Origin: Streptomyces sp. F001 | GTDB lineage: Bacteria > Actinomycetota > Actinomycetes > Streptomycetales > Streptomycetaceae | Length of the DNA stretch: 64,000 nucleotides | Assembly (NCBI RefSeq): GCF_004187715.1 | Contig: NZ_QZWF01000004.1 | Span: forward strand, 1 to 64,000 | Reading direction: 5' to 3' | Shown: positions 51,123 to 60,373 of the stretch, in pieces | Layout: every line of letters begins with the position of its first letter | Numbering within the stretch: the first letter of the stretch is position 1 | The notes under the pieces: model-generated | The model's input: only the letters and a program-made list of their open reading frames with translations | The model's database searches: none | What the model was told of the DNA's origin: nothing | Program-made: the position numbers and the translations under genes

Positions 51123-52304
51123 TTACTTGGCGGCTGCGGCGAGCTCGGCGGCCTTGTCGGCCGCGCCGTCCATGGTGTCGACGCGCTGGACCAGCGGGTG
51201 GTTGGCGTCCGTGAGGATCTGCCGGCCGAGCTCGGCGTTGTTGCCGTCGAGGCGGACGACCAGCGGCTTGGTGACCTGCTCGCCGCGGTCCTCGAGAAGC
51301 TTCAGGGCCTGCACGATGCCGTTGGCGACCTCGTCACAGGCGGTGATGCCGCCGAAGACGTTGACGAACACGGAGCGGACGTCCGGGTCGCCAAGGATGA
51401 TCTCCAGGCCGTTCGCCATCACCTGGGCGGAGGCACCGCCGCCGATGTCCAGGAAGTTGGCGGGCTTGACGTTGCCGTGCTTCTCACCGGCGTACGCGAC
51501 GACGTCCAGGGTGCTCATCACGAGACCCGCGCCGTTGCCGATGATGCCGACCTCGCCGTCGAGCTTGACGTAGTTGAGGTTCTTCTCCTTGGCGGCGGCC
51601 TCGAGGGGGTTGGCCGCGGCCTTGTCGTGGAGTTCCTCGAAGTCGGGGTGACGGAACTCGGCGTTGTCGTCGAGCGACACCTTGCCGTCGAGGGCGATGA
51701 CCTCGCCGGAGGCGACCTTGGCCAGCGGGTTGACCTCGACCAGGAGGGCGTCCTCCTTGATGAAGGTGTCCCACAGCTTGACGAGGACGTTCACGACCTT
51801 GTCGGCGACCTCGGCCGGGAACTTGGCGGCCTCGACGATCTCGCGGGCCTTCGCCTCGTCCACACCGTCGATGGCGTCGATCGCGATCTTCGCGACGGCC
51901 TCCGGGCGGGTGGCCGCCACCTCCTCGATCTCCATGCCGCCCTCGACGGAGGCGATGGAGAGGAAGGTGCGGTTGGCACGGTCGAGGAGGAAGGAGACGT
52001 AGTACTCCTCGAGGATCTCCGGGGCCGTCTCGGCGAGCATGACCTTGTGGACCGTGTGGCCCTTGATGTCCATGCCGAGAATGTCCGTCGCGCGGGCAAC
52101 GGCCTCGTCCGGGGTGGCGGCCAGCTTCACGCCACCGGCCTTGCCGCGGCCACCGACCTTCACCTGCGCCTTGACGACGGACTTGCCGCCCAGACGCTCG
52201 GTGATCTCGCGCGCCGCCTCAGGCGTGTCGATGACTTCACCGGCCAGCACCGGTACATCGTGCTTGGCGAAGAGGTCCCTCGCCTGGTACTCGAACAGGT
52301 CCAC
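51123..52304 (-). CDS. sucC: Succinyl-CoA synthetase, beta subunit (ADP-forming type)
   Basis: 393 residues from GTG 52304. An ATP-grasp domain (MDLFEYQARDLFAKHDVPVL, KAQVKVGGRGKAGGVKLAAT) binds the nucleotide, and the C-terminal ligase domain shows GNGAGLVMSTLDVVAYAGEK and ANFLDIGGGASAQVMANGLE, ending with LVVRLDGNNAELGRQILTDA. First gene of sucC-sucD. The 500 bp upstream contain no gene. Confidence 0.97.
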   Translation of the reverse strand: MDLFEYQARDLFAKHDVPVLAGEVIDTPEAAREITERLGGKSVVKAQVKVGGRGKAGGVKLAATPDEAVARATDILGMDIKGHTVHKVMLAETAPEILEEYYVSFLLDRANRTFLSIASVEGGMEIEEVAATRPEAVAKIAIDAIDGVDEAKAREIVEAAKFPAEVADKVVNVLVKLWDTFIKEDALLVEVNPLAKVASGEVIALDGKVSLDDNAEFRHPDFEELHDKAAANPLEAAAKEKNLNYVKLDGEVGIIGNGAGLVMSTLDVVAYAGEKHGNVKPANFLDIGGGASAQVMANGLEIILGDPDVRSVFVNVFGGITACDEVANGIVQALKLLEDRGEQVTKPLVVRLDGNNAELGRQILTDANHPLVQRVDTMDGAADKAAELAAAAK

Positions 52305-52804
52305 GCGCTTCCGTCCCTATCAGTGATCTCGCGGTTCGTTGGATGCGTGGGCGTGCCGCGAAGGGCAACGTGACGACCGCATGTGTCACAAGGGAAGCGC
52401 ACACGGTGTCCGAGCGCGCGGCATGTCCGTCTCGCAGGTTATCCCCGCTTGCTGGGGGTCTCTAAATCGCGGGTCACACCTGAGCGGTGATACCTGTCAC
52501 ATGATGCCGCACTCACTGGCACGGCGTGCCGTCGGTGAGGGAACAGACGGTGACCGGCCAGCGAACAGGCCAGGGACGGCACAGGGCCTCACCGGGCTGG
52601 GGTTGACCCGGTGAGGCCCCTTGAGCATCCCCGAGGGGCCTGATGTACGGCCTCGGGGCACGGGTCCGGCGATCCCCACCCCAATGGGGACCGCGGGCCC
52701 CGACCGCAGGTTTCCGTCCGGACGGACCGACGGCTTTCGGCCGTCGTGGAGCGGAGCCCTGCGGGGTCTGGATGCGGGCCTCTGTCCTGCGAGACCGCGC
52801 TCGG
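52305..52804 (-). other. Gene-free region upstream of sucC
   Basis: 500 bases between the end of the repeat-protein gene and sucC. The sucCD promoter should be in the half nearer 52304. A strong terminator (52584-52619) isolates it from the upstream gene. I found no riboswitch or clear operator. Confidence 0.5.
52584..52619. terminator. Hairpin between the repeat-protein gene and sucC
   Basis: GGGCCTCACCGGG (52584-52596), ten-base loop, CCCGGTGAGGCCC (52607-52619): a perfect 13-bp stem 186 bases past the stop codon of the 52805-54940 gene. Confidence 0.85.
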
Positions 52805-54940
52805 TCAGATGCTGTACGTGCCGCCCTGGCGTACGTCCTGGACGTAACCGGGGGTGATCGACTCGGCGACGCCCTCCGCTCCGGAGACGGCGTGGCCGGT
52901 CAGCGAACCGCCGGTGGACTGCACGGTGCCGGTGAGGTCCTGCGCGAAGGGCGCGACCTGCCCGGCGACACCGTGCACGAACGGGGCGGCCTCGCCGGCC
53001 ACGCCGCCCGCGAACGGAGCGACGTCGCCCACCACGCCGTAGGCCAGCGTCGTGGTGCTGCCGCCGACACCCTCGACGACCGGCCATACGGTCTCGGTGA
53101 CGGTGTCGACGAGCGGCTGGACCGCACCGGTGACGCCCTGCGCGAACGGCGGCACCTCGCCCGCCACGCCCTCGGCGAAGCCCCCGGCCTGCTCCGTCAC
53201 GCCGTACGCCAGCGGCGGTACGCCCCCGGCGACCCCGCCGGTGAAGTACTCCGTATCGCCCACGGCGCCGTACGCCAGCCCGCCCGCGTCGGCGACGGCC
53301 TGCCCGGCGACCGGCACGACACCCTGCACCGCGGTGTTCGCGACCGGCGGCAGTACGGTGCCCGTGGCGTCGCCGGTGACCTGCCCGACGAGGCCCGCGG
53401 CGTACGGCGGCACCTCGTCGACGACACCGGTCGCATACGGCGGTACGTCCGCCACCACACCCTCGGCCACCGGCCGCACGTCCCCGACCGCACCCCAGGC
53501 GAGGGACTGCACGTCCGTGACGGCCTCGGCGGCGACCGGCTGCACGCCCGCCACCGCACCGCCCGCCACCGCATGCACGTCCGTGACGGCACCGCCGGCG
53601 ACCGGCTGCACGCCCTGCACGACGCCGCCCACGACAGGCTGAACGTCGGCGACCACTCCGTACGCCATCGCAGTCGCGGCGTCCACGGCATGACCGGCGA
53701 CCGCGGCGACCCCGGCGACGGCACCGCCGGCGACCGGCGTCACTCCGTGCACCGCGTCGGTCACGGCGGGCGCGACTGCGTGCACGGCGTGACCGGCGAC
53801 CGGGGTCACCCCGGCCACGGCTCCGGTCGCGGCCGGCCGGGCGCCGTGCACCACTCCGGTGGCGGCGGGCACGACGCCCGCCACTGCCTGGCCGGCGACC
53901 GGCACCACACCCGTCACCACCCGGTCGGCGACCGGCCGCACGCCGGCCACGGCGGAGGCGGCGACCGGCGGAACGGCGGCCGCGGCCGTCTGCTCCACCA
54001 CCGGCGTGACCGCGCCCGGCACGGTGGTGACCGTGCCGACCACGCGCTGCTCGACCCCGCCGACCGTGCCCGTGACGTGGCCCGGCACGGAGGCGACGCT
54101 CGCCTCGGCGGCGCCTCCGACGGCGCCGACCTGGCCCTGAGCGGTGGTGACCGCACCGGCGGTCCGCGCGTCGGCCCCGGCGACCGCGGCCTGCGCGGCA
54201 TGCGTCACGCCCGCCGCGGTGCGGCCCGCGCCCGCCACCGCGTACTGCGCCTTCGTCCGTACGACACCCTCGACGCCCTGCGTCTGCGACCGCGCCGCCG
54301 CCTGGGTGCCCTGGAGCCTCGTCTGCGCCGCGGCCAGCGCCTGCTCGAGCTCGGGCGCGAAGGCGGAGAGGGGGCCGAAGAGGTAGTCGACCGTGTCCTG
54401 GGGCGTGGTGGGGGCGGCCGCTGCGGTGTCGGCGACGGTGGCCCCGGCCGTGCCGGCGACCTCTCCGGCGGTGACCTCGGCCTTGGCCTGCGCGGCTCGG
54501 GCGGCCTGGGCACCCTGGACGGCCTGCGCGCCCCGGACCTTGGCCGCCTTCGGCACGCTCACGTCGGCGTCGACGTACCGGCGGGCCTGCTCCACGGCAC
54601 CGCCGTCGCCGGACGACGCGGCGGTGGCGCGCGCCCCGTCCGTGGTCGTCCGGGCGGTGCCGAGCCCGTCCGTGACGGTGGAGGTCGCCTTGCCGACGCC
54701 GGCACCAGTGAGGGCGTCCGTCACGCCGGTGTCCTGCGCATCGGCGTGGGCGAGGTCGGAGACGACGCCGTCGACGGCGTCGGTGACCTCACCGAGCGTG
54801 CTCTCGGCATCCGTGGTCGCGTCCGACACGGAGAGGGAGGAGGCGGGCAGTTCGTCGGCGCTCGCGACAGCGGAACCGAGCGCCCACGCGCCGGTGACTC
54901 CGGCGGCTATGACGATGGAACGGCGGATGTTCTTGTTCAT
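52805..54940 (-). CDS. Secreted protein made largely of 11-residue repeats
   Basis: 711 residues. A signal peptide (MNKNIRRSIVIAAGVTGAWA, cleavage near ASA-D at residue 28) is followed by an Ala/Thr/Asp-rich region of ~180 residues and then, from about residue 210 and very regularly from 322 to the end, tandem 11-residue units such as GVVPVAGQAVA, GVTPVAGHAVH, DVQPVVGGVVQ, DVPPYATGVVD, EVPPFAQGVTG and DVAPFAGGVAG. Consensus: [GDE]-V-x-P-[VFY]-A-x-G-V-[VAT]-x. There are no Cys, no LPXTG and no C-terminal membrane helix. The N-terminus resembles those of chaplin-type exported proteins. Its Val/Ala periodicity suggests a surface-active or filamentous protein; I know no described family. Confidence 0.8.
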   Translation of the reverse strand: MNKNIRRSIVIAAGVTGAWALGSAVASADELPASSLSVSDATTDAESTLGEVTDAVDGVVSDLAHADAQDTGVTDALTGAGVGKATSTVTDGLGTARTTTDGARATAASSGDGGAVEQARRYVDADVSVPKAAKVRGAQAVQGAQAARAAQAKAEVTAGEVAGTAGATVADTAAAAPTTPQDTVDYLFGPLSAFAPELEQALAAAQTRLQGTQAAARSQTQGVEGVVRTKAQYAVAGAGRTAAGVTHAAQAAVAGADARTAGAVTTAQGQVGAVGGAAEASVASVPGHVTGTVGGVEQRVVGTVTTVPGAVTPVVEQTAAAAVPPVAASAVAGVRPVADRVVTGVVPVAGQAVAGVVPAATGVVHGARPAATGAVAGVTPVAGHAVHAVAPAVTDAVHGVTPVAGGAVAGVAAVAGHAVDAATAMAYGVVADVQPVVGGVVQGVQPVAGGAVTDVHAVAGGAVAGVQPVAAEAVTDVQSLAWGAVGDVRPVAEGVVADVPPYATGVVDEVPPYAAGLVGQVTGDATGTVLPPVANTAVQGVVPVAGQAVADAGGLAYGAVGDTEYFTGGVAGGVPPLAYGVTEQAGGFAEGVAGEVPPFAQGVTGAVQPLVDTVTETVWPVVEGVGGSTTTLAYGVVGDVAPFAGGVAGEAAPFVHGVAGQVAPFAQDLTGTVQSTGGSLTGHAVSGAEGVAESITPGYVQDVRQGGTYSI
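52830..53977 (-). repeat. About 35 tandem 33-bp units coding for the 11-residue repeats
   Basis: Continuous 33-base periodicity in the 3' half of the gene, with a single short unit (nine residues, PPVANTAVQ) roughly mid-way. Units near the middle (GVVPVAG, GVTPVAG, GVQPVAG) are most alike; those at the 3' end have Phe or Tyr in the fifth position. Looser units extend upstream to about codon 220. Confidence 0.75.
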
Positions 54941-55206
54941 TGCGTGCGTCTGATCCTTCGGGACTCGACGTCGGAAGCGCGAGACCGCGAGCAGGTCACC
55001 AGGAGGGGCAACCTTGTGCTCGGGCTCGTGCCAGGGGACTTGGGGAGCTTCCGGCGCCGTCTTCCGCTCGCGGTCCGGGGAGTGGGGACCGACGGCTATG
55101 GAGACGACTCCGGCGGCTTCCGTCCGGGAACCGGGGGAGGTCCGGACGGTCGGGCAGACCTGTTCCGCCCCCGCGCGGCAGGTCTACGGCGCGGGAAAGG
55201 CCTGCC

Positions 55207-56409
55207 CTAGCCGGGGAATACCGGGATGTCCCGGTGCCGGTCCCGTGTCCCCTCCGACTCGACGCGCACGATGGCGCCGGGCACGAGCCGCAGCCGCGCC
55301 CGGTGGTTCGAGGTCACGGCGTGCGCGTCGCCGTGCCGGGACGTGCCGCTGTCCGCCGCCGAACGGTTGCCCAGCATGCCGTCACCACGCCCGGCCGGCA
55401 CCTGATGCACCGGGGCGTACCGGCCCCCGGCCCGATCGTGCTGCCCGCTGCCGTGGACAGCGGCCACGACCTCGCCGGACGAGCCGCCGAGACGCGGCCC
55501 ATGGACGCCGTCGGCGCCCGCCTTGCCGCCACGCCTCTCGGAACCGGCCTCGGGGGACGGCGACGTCCCCGCAGCGCCCGGCTGGGGCGTCACCGCCCCG
55601 GGCAGCGGCGGGAACTGCCCCGGCAGCCCGGGGAGGACGGGGGGCGTGGGCAGGTACCCGGGAGGCTCCGGAAGGCCGGGCAGTTCGGGGAGGACGGGCA
55701 GCGTGGGTGAGTCGGACAGCCCCGGCAGCCCCGGCAGCGACGGCAACACGGGCAACGACGACAGCGGCGGCACCTCGGCTTGCGCGGTCACGGTCTCCAC
55801 CACGCCACCGACCGGCCGTATCACTCGCTCACCCACGGACCCCACGAGGTCCTCGGTCACCGGCCGCACGATCGACTCGCTGTCCCGGCCGTGAGGAGCC
55901 TCGGCAGCGGGATGCCCTACCGGTCCCGGCGACACGTCCGTGACCGGGGCACCGCCGCGGTCGGCGGGGTCCTGAGAGCCGCCGAAGTCGTGGTCGGTCC
56001 CGCCCACAAGACCCTGCGCCAACGACGCAGCGCCCTCTGCCGAAGTCGACTTCACGACCTCGTCCGGCCTCGCCTTCGCCGAAGTCACCGAAGCCGACGG
56101 GTCGACCGAAGCCGGCGAGTCGACCGAAGCCGAAGCCGAGACAGTCACCGAGGCCGGAGAGGTCGCCGATGTCGTCGAGGCCGTGCCGTCCGTCGCCCGT
56201 GCCTGCCCTCCGTACAGCACCCCGAGCACGAACAACCCACCCACCAGCAACACCATCTGGAGCGCACGCCGCCCGGCCGCCGCGCGCAGCACACGCACAG
56301 CGGCACCGGACAGGGCTGCTGACCAGATCAAGAGAGGGAGGGTCCTCCGATGCGGCGGAACGAGCCGCGTAGTGGACGACGCGGTACGGGCGAGCGGAGC
56401 GCGGCGCAC
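55207..56409 (-). CDS. Exported proline-rich protein of unknown function
   Basis: 400 residues from GTG 56409 (no clear ribosome site; a start at the internal ATG before VLLVGGLFVLGVLYGGQARA is possible). A hydrophobic segment at about residues 50-72 acts as signal or anchor. The rest is low-complexity: Ser/Val/Thr-rich (SASASVDSPASVDPSASVTS), an acidic middle, then a Pro/Leu repeat tract (LSSLPVLPSLPGLPGLSDSP, PTLPVLPELPGLPEPP) and a basic, His-rich end. It lies upstream of the 11-residue-repeat protein on the same strand, 266 bp away; both seem to be cell-surface proteins. Confidence 0.65.
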   Translation of the reverse strand: MRRAPLARTASSTTRLVPPHRRTLPLLIWSAALSGAAVRVLRAAAGRRALQMVLLVGGLFVLGVLYGGQARATDGTASTTSATSPASVTVSASASVDSPASVDPSASVTSAKARPDEVVKSTSAEGAASLAQGLVGGTDHDFGGSQDPADRGGAPVTDVSPGPVGHPAAEAPHGRDSESIVRPVTEDLVGSVGERVIRPVGGVVETVTAQAEVPPLSSLPVLPSLPGLPGLSDSPTLPVLPELPGLPEPPGYLPTPPVLPGLPGQFPPLPGAVTPQPGAAGTSPSPEAGSERRGGKAGADGVHGPRLGGSSGEVVAAVHGSGQHDRAGGRYAPVHQVPAGRGDGMLGNRSAADSGTSRHGDAHAVTSNHRARLRLVPGAIVRVESEGTRDRHRDIPVFPG

Positions 56410-56522
56410 CGCTGACGAGGCATCGATCCTTGCACGGGACTCCCGAGGTTGCGCAAGCCCCCCGTTACCGATGGGTAGTCATATCCCCTTTCGAGAGGAA
56501 CTCACCCGGTGCTCCCCGGTCG

Positions 56523-57704
56523 TCATGTGGTGTCCGGTATCGGAAGCGGACGCTTCTCGATGGCTGCCGCCATCACTTCCGGGAACAGGTCCGGCGTACA
56601 GGCGAACGCCGGCGCGCCGAGCCCCGCCAGCGCGGACGCGTGCTCCCGGTCGTAGGCGGGCGCCCCCTCGTCCGACAACGCGAGCAGGGTCACGAACTGC
56701 ACCCCCGACGCCTTCATCGCCGCCACTCGCTTGAGCATCTCGTTCCGTATCCCCCCTTCGTAGAGGTCGCTGATCAGCACGACCACCGTCTCCGCGGGCC
56801 GGGTGATCTGCGACTGGCAGTACGCCAGCGCCCGGTTGATGTCGGTGCCGCCGCCGAGTTGGGTGCCGAAGAGGACGTCGACCGGGTCGTCGAGCTGGTC
56901 GGTGAGATCGACGACCGCCGTGTCGAAGACGACGAGCCGCGTACTGATCGACCGCATGGACGCCAGCACCGCCCCGAACACGGACGCGTACACGACGGAC
57001 GCCGCCATCGACCCCGACTGGTCGATGCAGAGGATGACCTCCTTCTTCACCGACTGGGATGCTCGCCCGTAGCCGATGAGCCGCTCCGGCACGATCGTCC
57101 GGTACTCCGGGAGGTAGTGTTTGAGGTTGGCCGCGATCGTGCGGTTCCAGTCGATGTCGTGGTGGCGCGGCCGGTTGATGCGGGCGCTGCGGTCGAGGGC
57201 GCCGGTGAGGGTGGCCCGAGTGCGGGTGGCGAGCCGCTTCTCCAGGTCCTCGACGACCTTGCGCACAACGGCTCGTGCCGTCTCCTTCGTCGTCTCCGGC
57301 ATCGCCTTGTTCAGCGACAGCAGCGTGCCGACAAGGTGCACGTCCGCCTCCACGGCCTCCAGCATCTCCGGCTCCAGCAGCAGGGCGGACAGCCCGAGCC
57401 GGTCGATGGCGTCGCGCTGCATGACCTGCACGACGGACGACGGGAAGTACGTACGGATGTCCCCGAGCCAGCGGGCCACGGACGGCGCCGACGCCCCGAG
57501 CCCCGCCGAACGGTCCTTCCCCGTCTGCGGTTTGTCCCCCTTGCCGTAGAGCGCGGCGAGCGCCCCGTCCATCGCGGCGTCCCGCCCGCCGAGCGCACAC
57601 CCCGTACCGTCCGCCGCCTCGCCCCCCAGCACCAGCCGCCAGCGCCGCAACCGCTCCCGGGCGGCGTCGTCCGACTCGGCCACGGCCGTGGACTCCGTCG
57701 TCAT
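56523..57704 (-). CDS. VWA domain protein, partner of the MoxR ATPase
   Basis: 393 residues. The von Willebrand A domain in the second half has a complete MIDAS: D-x-S-x-S in LCIDQSGSMAASVVYASVFG, the Thr region in LGGGTDINRALAYCQSQITR and the Asp region VVVLISDLYEGG. The N-terminal ~200 residues are helical (LGDIRTYFPSSVVQVMQRDA, DRLGLSALLLEPEMLEAVEA). MoxR-VWA pairs work as metal-dependent chaperone or remodelling systems. Last gene of the operon; its ATG overlaps the stop of a 29-codon mini-ORF. Confidence 0.88.
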   Translation of the reverse strand: MTTESTAVAESDDAARERLRRWRLVLGGEAADGTGCALGGRDAAMDGALAALYGKGDKPQTGKDRSAGLGASAPSVARWLGDIRTYFPSSVVQVMQRDAIDRLGLSALLLEPEMLEAVEADVHLVGTLLSLNKAMPETTKETARAVVRKVVEDLEKRLATRTRATLTGALDRSARINRPRHHDIDWNRTIAANLKHYLPEYRTIVPERLIGYGRASQSVKKEVILCIDQSGSMAASVVYASVFGAVLASMRSISTRLVVFDTAVVDLTDQLDDPVDVLFGTQLGGGTDINRALAYCQSQITRPAETVVVLISDLYEGGIRNEMLKRVAAMKASGVQFVTLLALSDEGAPAYDREHASALAGLGAPAFACTPDLFPEVMAAAIEKRPLPIPDTT

Positions 57705-57790
57705 ACGTGCTCCTCCCCCACGCGCTCCCCCGCCCGGTCCACCGGTGCGGCCGTTCGACTCGTCCTGCGTCCGCCGATGCTCCTGCTCAT
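57701..57790 (-). CDS. 29-residue mini-ORF bridging DUF5682 and VWA genes
   Basis: It starts at ATG 57790, overlapping the DUF5682 stop as ATGA, and ends at TGA 57701, overlapping the VWA start as ATGA. The product would be basic (starts MSRSIGGRRTSRTAAP). 24 of 29 third codon positions are G or C. It is perhaps a translational relay that lets ribosomes pass from one gene to the next; a functional peptide is not required. Confidence 0.4.
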   Translation of the reverse strand: MSRSIGGRRTSRTAAPVDRAGERVGEEHV

Positions 57791-60246
57791 CCCGCCACCT
57801 CCACCAGGCCGGCGCTTTCGTCTGCTCCCGACCCGTCCAGCCCCAACAGCAGCCGCACCAGCGGCTCCACTGCTGTGGCGCGTTCGGCGTCGAGACCGGG
57901 CCCGAACCCGGGTATGCCCGCTCCCGCCGCCTGTGTGTTCCCCCGCTGTCCCGGCCCGCGCCGCACCAGCTCGCCGAGCGTTCTGCGCACCCCCGGTTCG
58001 TACGCCGAGAAGGTGCGCCGCAGCAGGGGCAGCACGTCCGTGAACGCTTCTGCCGGCACTCGGGTCAGCCAGCCGTCGACCAGTCCGAGCAGCCGCTCGT
58101 CGTGGACGAGCAGCATCCCGCCCCCGCCGCCTCCGCCGACGAAGCCCTCGATCCACGCGGCCGCATCCGCCGGCGCCGTCCCCGGGGAGAGCGCCAGCCC
58201 CATGAGCCGCGCCGCCTCCTCCTGGGCCAACTCCCCGTCGTCCAGCAGCAGCCGCACCGCCCGCCCCTGGATGACGCCGGGCACGGTGTCCCGAGCGGAC
58301 AGGACCCGCAACACCGCATGCCAGCGTCCGCGCAGGCCATCGTGTTCCGGTGTGCCGGCCTCGCCGAGCAGCCCCACGGCGGTGTGCACCGCGTCCACAT
58401 GGCCCCGCATCTCCTGGGCCGCGTCCGCGTCGAGAGCGGCACAGGCTGGGGGCAGGCCGACGAAGATCCGCTCGGCGAGGCCGGCGGCGACCTCGGTCAG
58501 CGCTCCCGTGTCGGTGCCGCGCACATCGCCGTAGCGCAGCGAGCGGACCAGGGCTGGCAGCGCCTGGGCGAGGTGGCCGACGTCAGTGTCGAGCGCCGCG
58601 CGGTCGGCGAGGATCCGCATCACCGCCGGGAGAGCGTCGGGCAGTTCGGCCAGCAGACAGCGTTCGGCGAGCCCGGTGACCTCGACGAGGCCCTGTGCCG
58701 CGGTCGCGTCGGCCTCCGCCTTGGCGGTCGCCGCGGCGAGCACGGTCGTCCCCCACACCCCGGCTTCGGCGACCCGCACGGACAGCTCCGGCTCCCAGCG
58801 CAGCCGCCACGTCTCCCGGAAGGTCCCGGTGCTGCCGCGCGACACCGTCGGCTCGCCCCAGGCGACGCCGAGCAGCCGCAGCCGGTGCAGCAACCGACTG
58901 CGCCCGGCGTCGGTCTCCTTGCGCAGGTCGAGCTCCAGCTCCCGCTCCAGCGCCTCCGGTTTGAGCCGCAGCCGCCGCTGGAGCCGGGCGAGGTCGCGTT
59001 GCAACGGCACCGCAGGCGCCGCCTCCGGCACCTCCCCCAGCACATCCCCCACGACCAACCGGTCGTGCACCAGCGCCAGCGGCACGTCCGAGCCCTCACA
59101 CATCACGGCGCGCACGGCGTCGGTGGTTTCGCCGAGGCCGGCCAGCGGACGCCCGCGCATCGCCGCGAGCGTCTCGGCCAGCCGCACCGCCTCGATGACA
59201 TGCGCCGAGGAGACGATCCTGTCCTCCGCACGCAGCAGCCCCGCCACCTTGGTCATCCATCGCTCCACCGGGCGGTCCGGCGCCGCGAACAGATGGCCGT
59301 ACCATCCCGGCGAGTCAATGCCCGCGCCGTATCCGCTCGCCCGGGCCAGCCGGCGGTACGTCCACGGCACCCAGGTCATGTCGGCCTTGACCTTGGGCAG
59401 CCCCTTCACCAGAGCCCGGTCGGCGGCGACGGTGGCCTTCTGCCGCAGTGCGGGCACGTGCCACGCCCCGCACACGACCGCCACGCCACCCCCGAACTCC
59501 CGCTGCGCGGCCCGCACCTGGAGCCGCATGTACGCCTCCCGCACGAGATCCCGCTCGTGCCCGCCGCTCCCGTACGCCTCCCGCAAGGCCCCCATGGCCT
59601 CCTCGAGCACGCCGAACGGAGCGAACGCATCCCTCTCGCCCAACCCCCGGTGCTCGACGACGTCCTCCCACCAGCGCTCGGGATCGTCATAACCTGCGGC
59701 ATCGGCAAGCACGGCGAGCGGATCGACCCGAACGTCCGTCTCGGTCATCTCCGGTTCGGCGGCGTCGCCGGCATCCGCCTCGTCCGCCTCCGGTACGGCA
59801 GCGCCCCCGGCATCCGCCTCGTTCGCCTCCGCTTCCGCGACGTCGGTGGCCTCCGCCTCCCCCTCGGGATTCGTCACCGTCTCCCCGCCCCACACCAGCG
59901 TGTGCGTGACCGGAAGATCGATGAAGCGAGCCGGCACCTCGTGCTCCAGGGCCCACCGGATCGCCACCCACTCCGGCGAGAACTCGGCCAGCGGCCAGAA
60001 GGCCGAACGGCCGGGATCGTCCACGGCGTGGGCGAGGAGGGCGACCGGTGGGCGCATGTCCTCGTCGGCGGCCAGCGGGATCAGCGTGTCCGCCTCGGGC
60101 GGGCCCTCGATCAGCACCACCTGCGGCCGGGCCGCGTCCAGCGCCGCCCGCACGGCCCGCGCCGAACCCGGCCCGTGATGCCGCACACCGAGCAGCAGCG
60201 GCTCGGCCCCGGGCCGCCTGCTTCCTGCCCTCTCAACGCCTGTCAC
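57787..60246 (-). CDS. DUF5682 family protein
   Basis: 819 residues from GTG 60246. The first ~300 residues contain LLLGVRHHGPGSARAVRAAL (G-x-x-H), VVLIEGPPEADTLIPLAADE and VAVVCGAWHVPALRQKATVA (second G-x-x-H). Two GxxH blocks around an acidic loop recall the EreA/ChaN/TraB (TIKI-like) hydrolase fold, so this may be an enzyme; that is my inference. An acidic Ala/Glu/Asp insert lies at about 130-165. The remaining 450 residues are helical with no recognised motif. It is always found, as far as I recall, with MoxR, VWA and SWIM proteins. Both ends are coupled to mini-ORFs. Confidence 0.8.
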   Translation of the reverse strand: MTGVERAGSRRPGAEPLLLGVRHHGPGSARAVRAALDAARPQVVLIEGPPEADTLIPLAADEDMRPPVALLAHAVDDPGRSAFWPLAEFSPEWVAIRWALEHEVPARFIDLPVTHTLVWGGETVTNPEGEAEATDVAEAEANEADAGGAAVPEADEADAGDAAEPEMTETDVRVDPLAVLADAAGYDDPERWWEDVVEHRGLGERDAFAPFGVLEEAMGALREAYGSGGHERDLVREAYMRLQVRAAQREFGGGVAVVCGAWHVPALRQKATVAADRALVKGLPKVKADMTWVPWTYRRLARASGYGAGIDSPGWYGHLFAAPDRPVERWMTKVAGLLRAEDRIVSSAHVIEAVRLAETLAAMRGRPLAGLGETTDAVRAVMCEGSDVPLALVHDRLVVGDVLGEVPEAAPAVPLQRDLARLQRRLRLKPEALERELELDLRKETDAGRSRLLHRLRLLGVAWGEPTVSRGSTGTFRETWRLRWEPELSVRVAEAGVWGTTVLAAATAKAEADATAAQGLVEVTGLAERCLLAELPDALPAVMRILADRAALDTDVGHLAQALPALVRSLRYGDVRGTDTGALTEVAAGLAERIFVGLPPACAALDADAAQEMRGHVDAVHTAVGLLGEAGTPEHDGLRGRWHAVLRVLSARDTVPGVIQGRAVRLLLDDGELAQEEAARLMGLALSPGTAPADAAAWIEGFVGGGGGGGMLLVHDERLLGLVDGWLTRVPAEAFTDVLPLLRRTFSAYEPGVRRTLGELVRRGPGQRGNTQAAGAGIPGFGPGLDAERATAVEPLVRLLLGLDGSGADESAGLVEVAG

Positions 60247-60373
60247 GCCGTCCCCCTCGCCTGCGAGGCCACCCCAGGTCGTCGTCGACCGCTGCCCGGA
60301 CGTCCCCCGTCACCTCCATCGATCCGCCCGCCGTCGAACTCCCCTGCGCGAAATCCCACCGGTTGTCGCTCAC
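60233..60373 (-). CDS. 46-residue small ORF between MoxR and DUF5682 genes
   Basis: GTG 60373 overlaps the MoxR stop (GTGA); the TGA at 60233-60235 lies 11-13 bases inside the DUF5682 start. The product begins VSDNRWDFAQGSSTAGGSME and has an acidic middle and basic end. About 88 percent of third codon positions in the first 34 codons are G or C, which looks like a translated frame. No homologue known to me. Confidence 0.45.
   Translation of the reverse strand: MSDNRWDFAQGSSTAGGSMEVTGDVRAAVDDDLGWPRRRGGRRDRR

Noticed and set aside
52830..53977. 33-bp periodic repeats considered as a CRISPR array
   Set aside because: There are no conserved repeats with unique spacers; the periodicity is continuous, degenerate and coding, and no cas genes are present.
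52643..55210. 855-codon plus-strand frame opposite the repeat protein
   Set aside because: It mirrors the 33-bp periodicity of the real gene; composition is Arg/His/Gly/Asp-rich, with no signal peptide, and the minus-strand product starts with a clear signal peptide.
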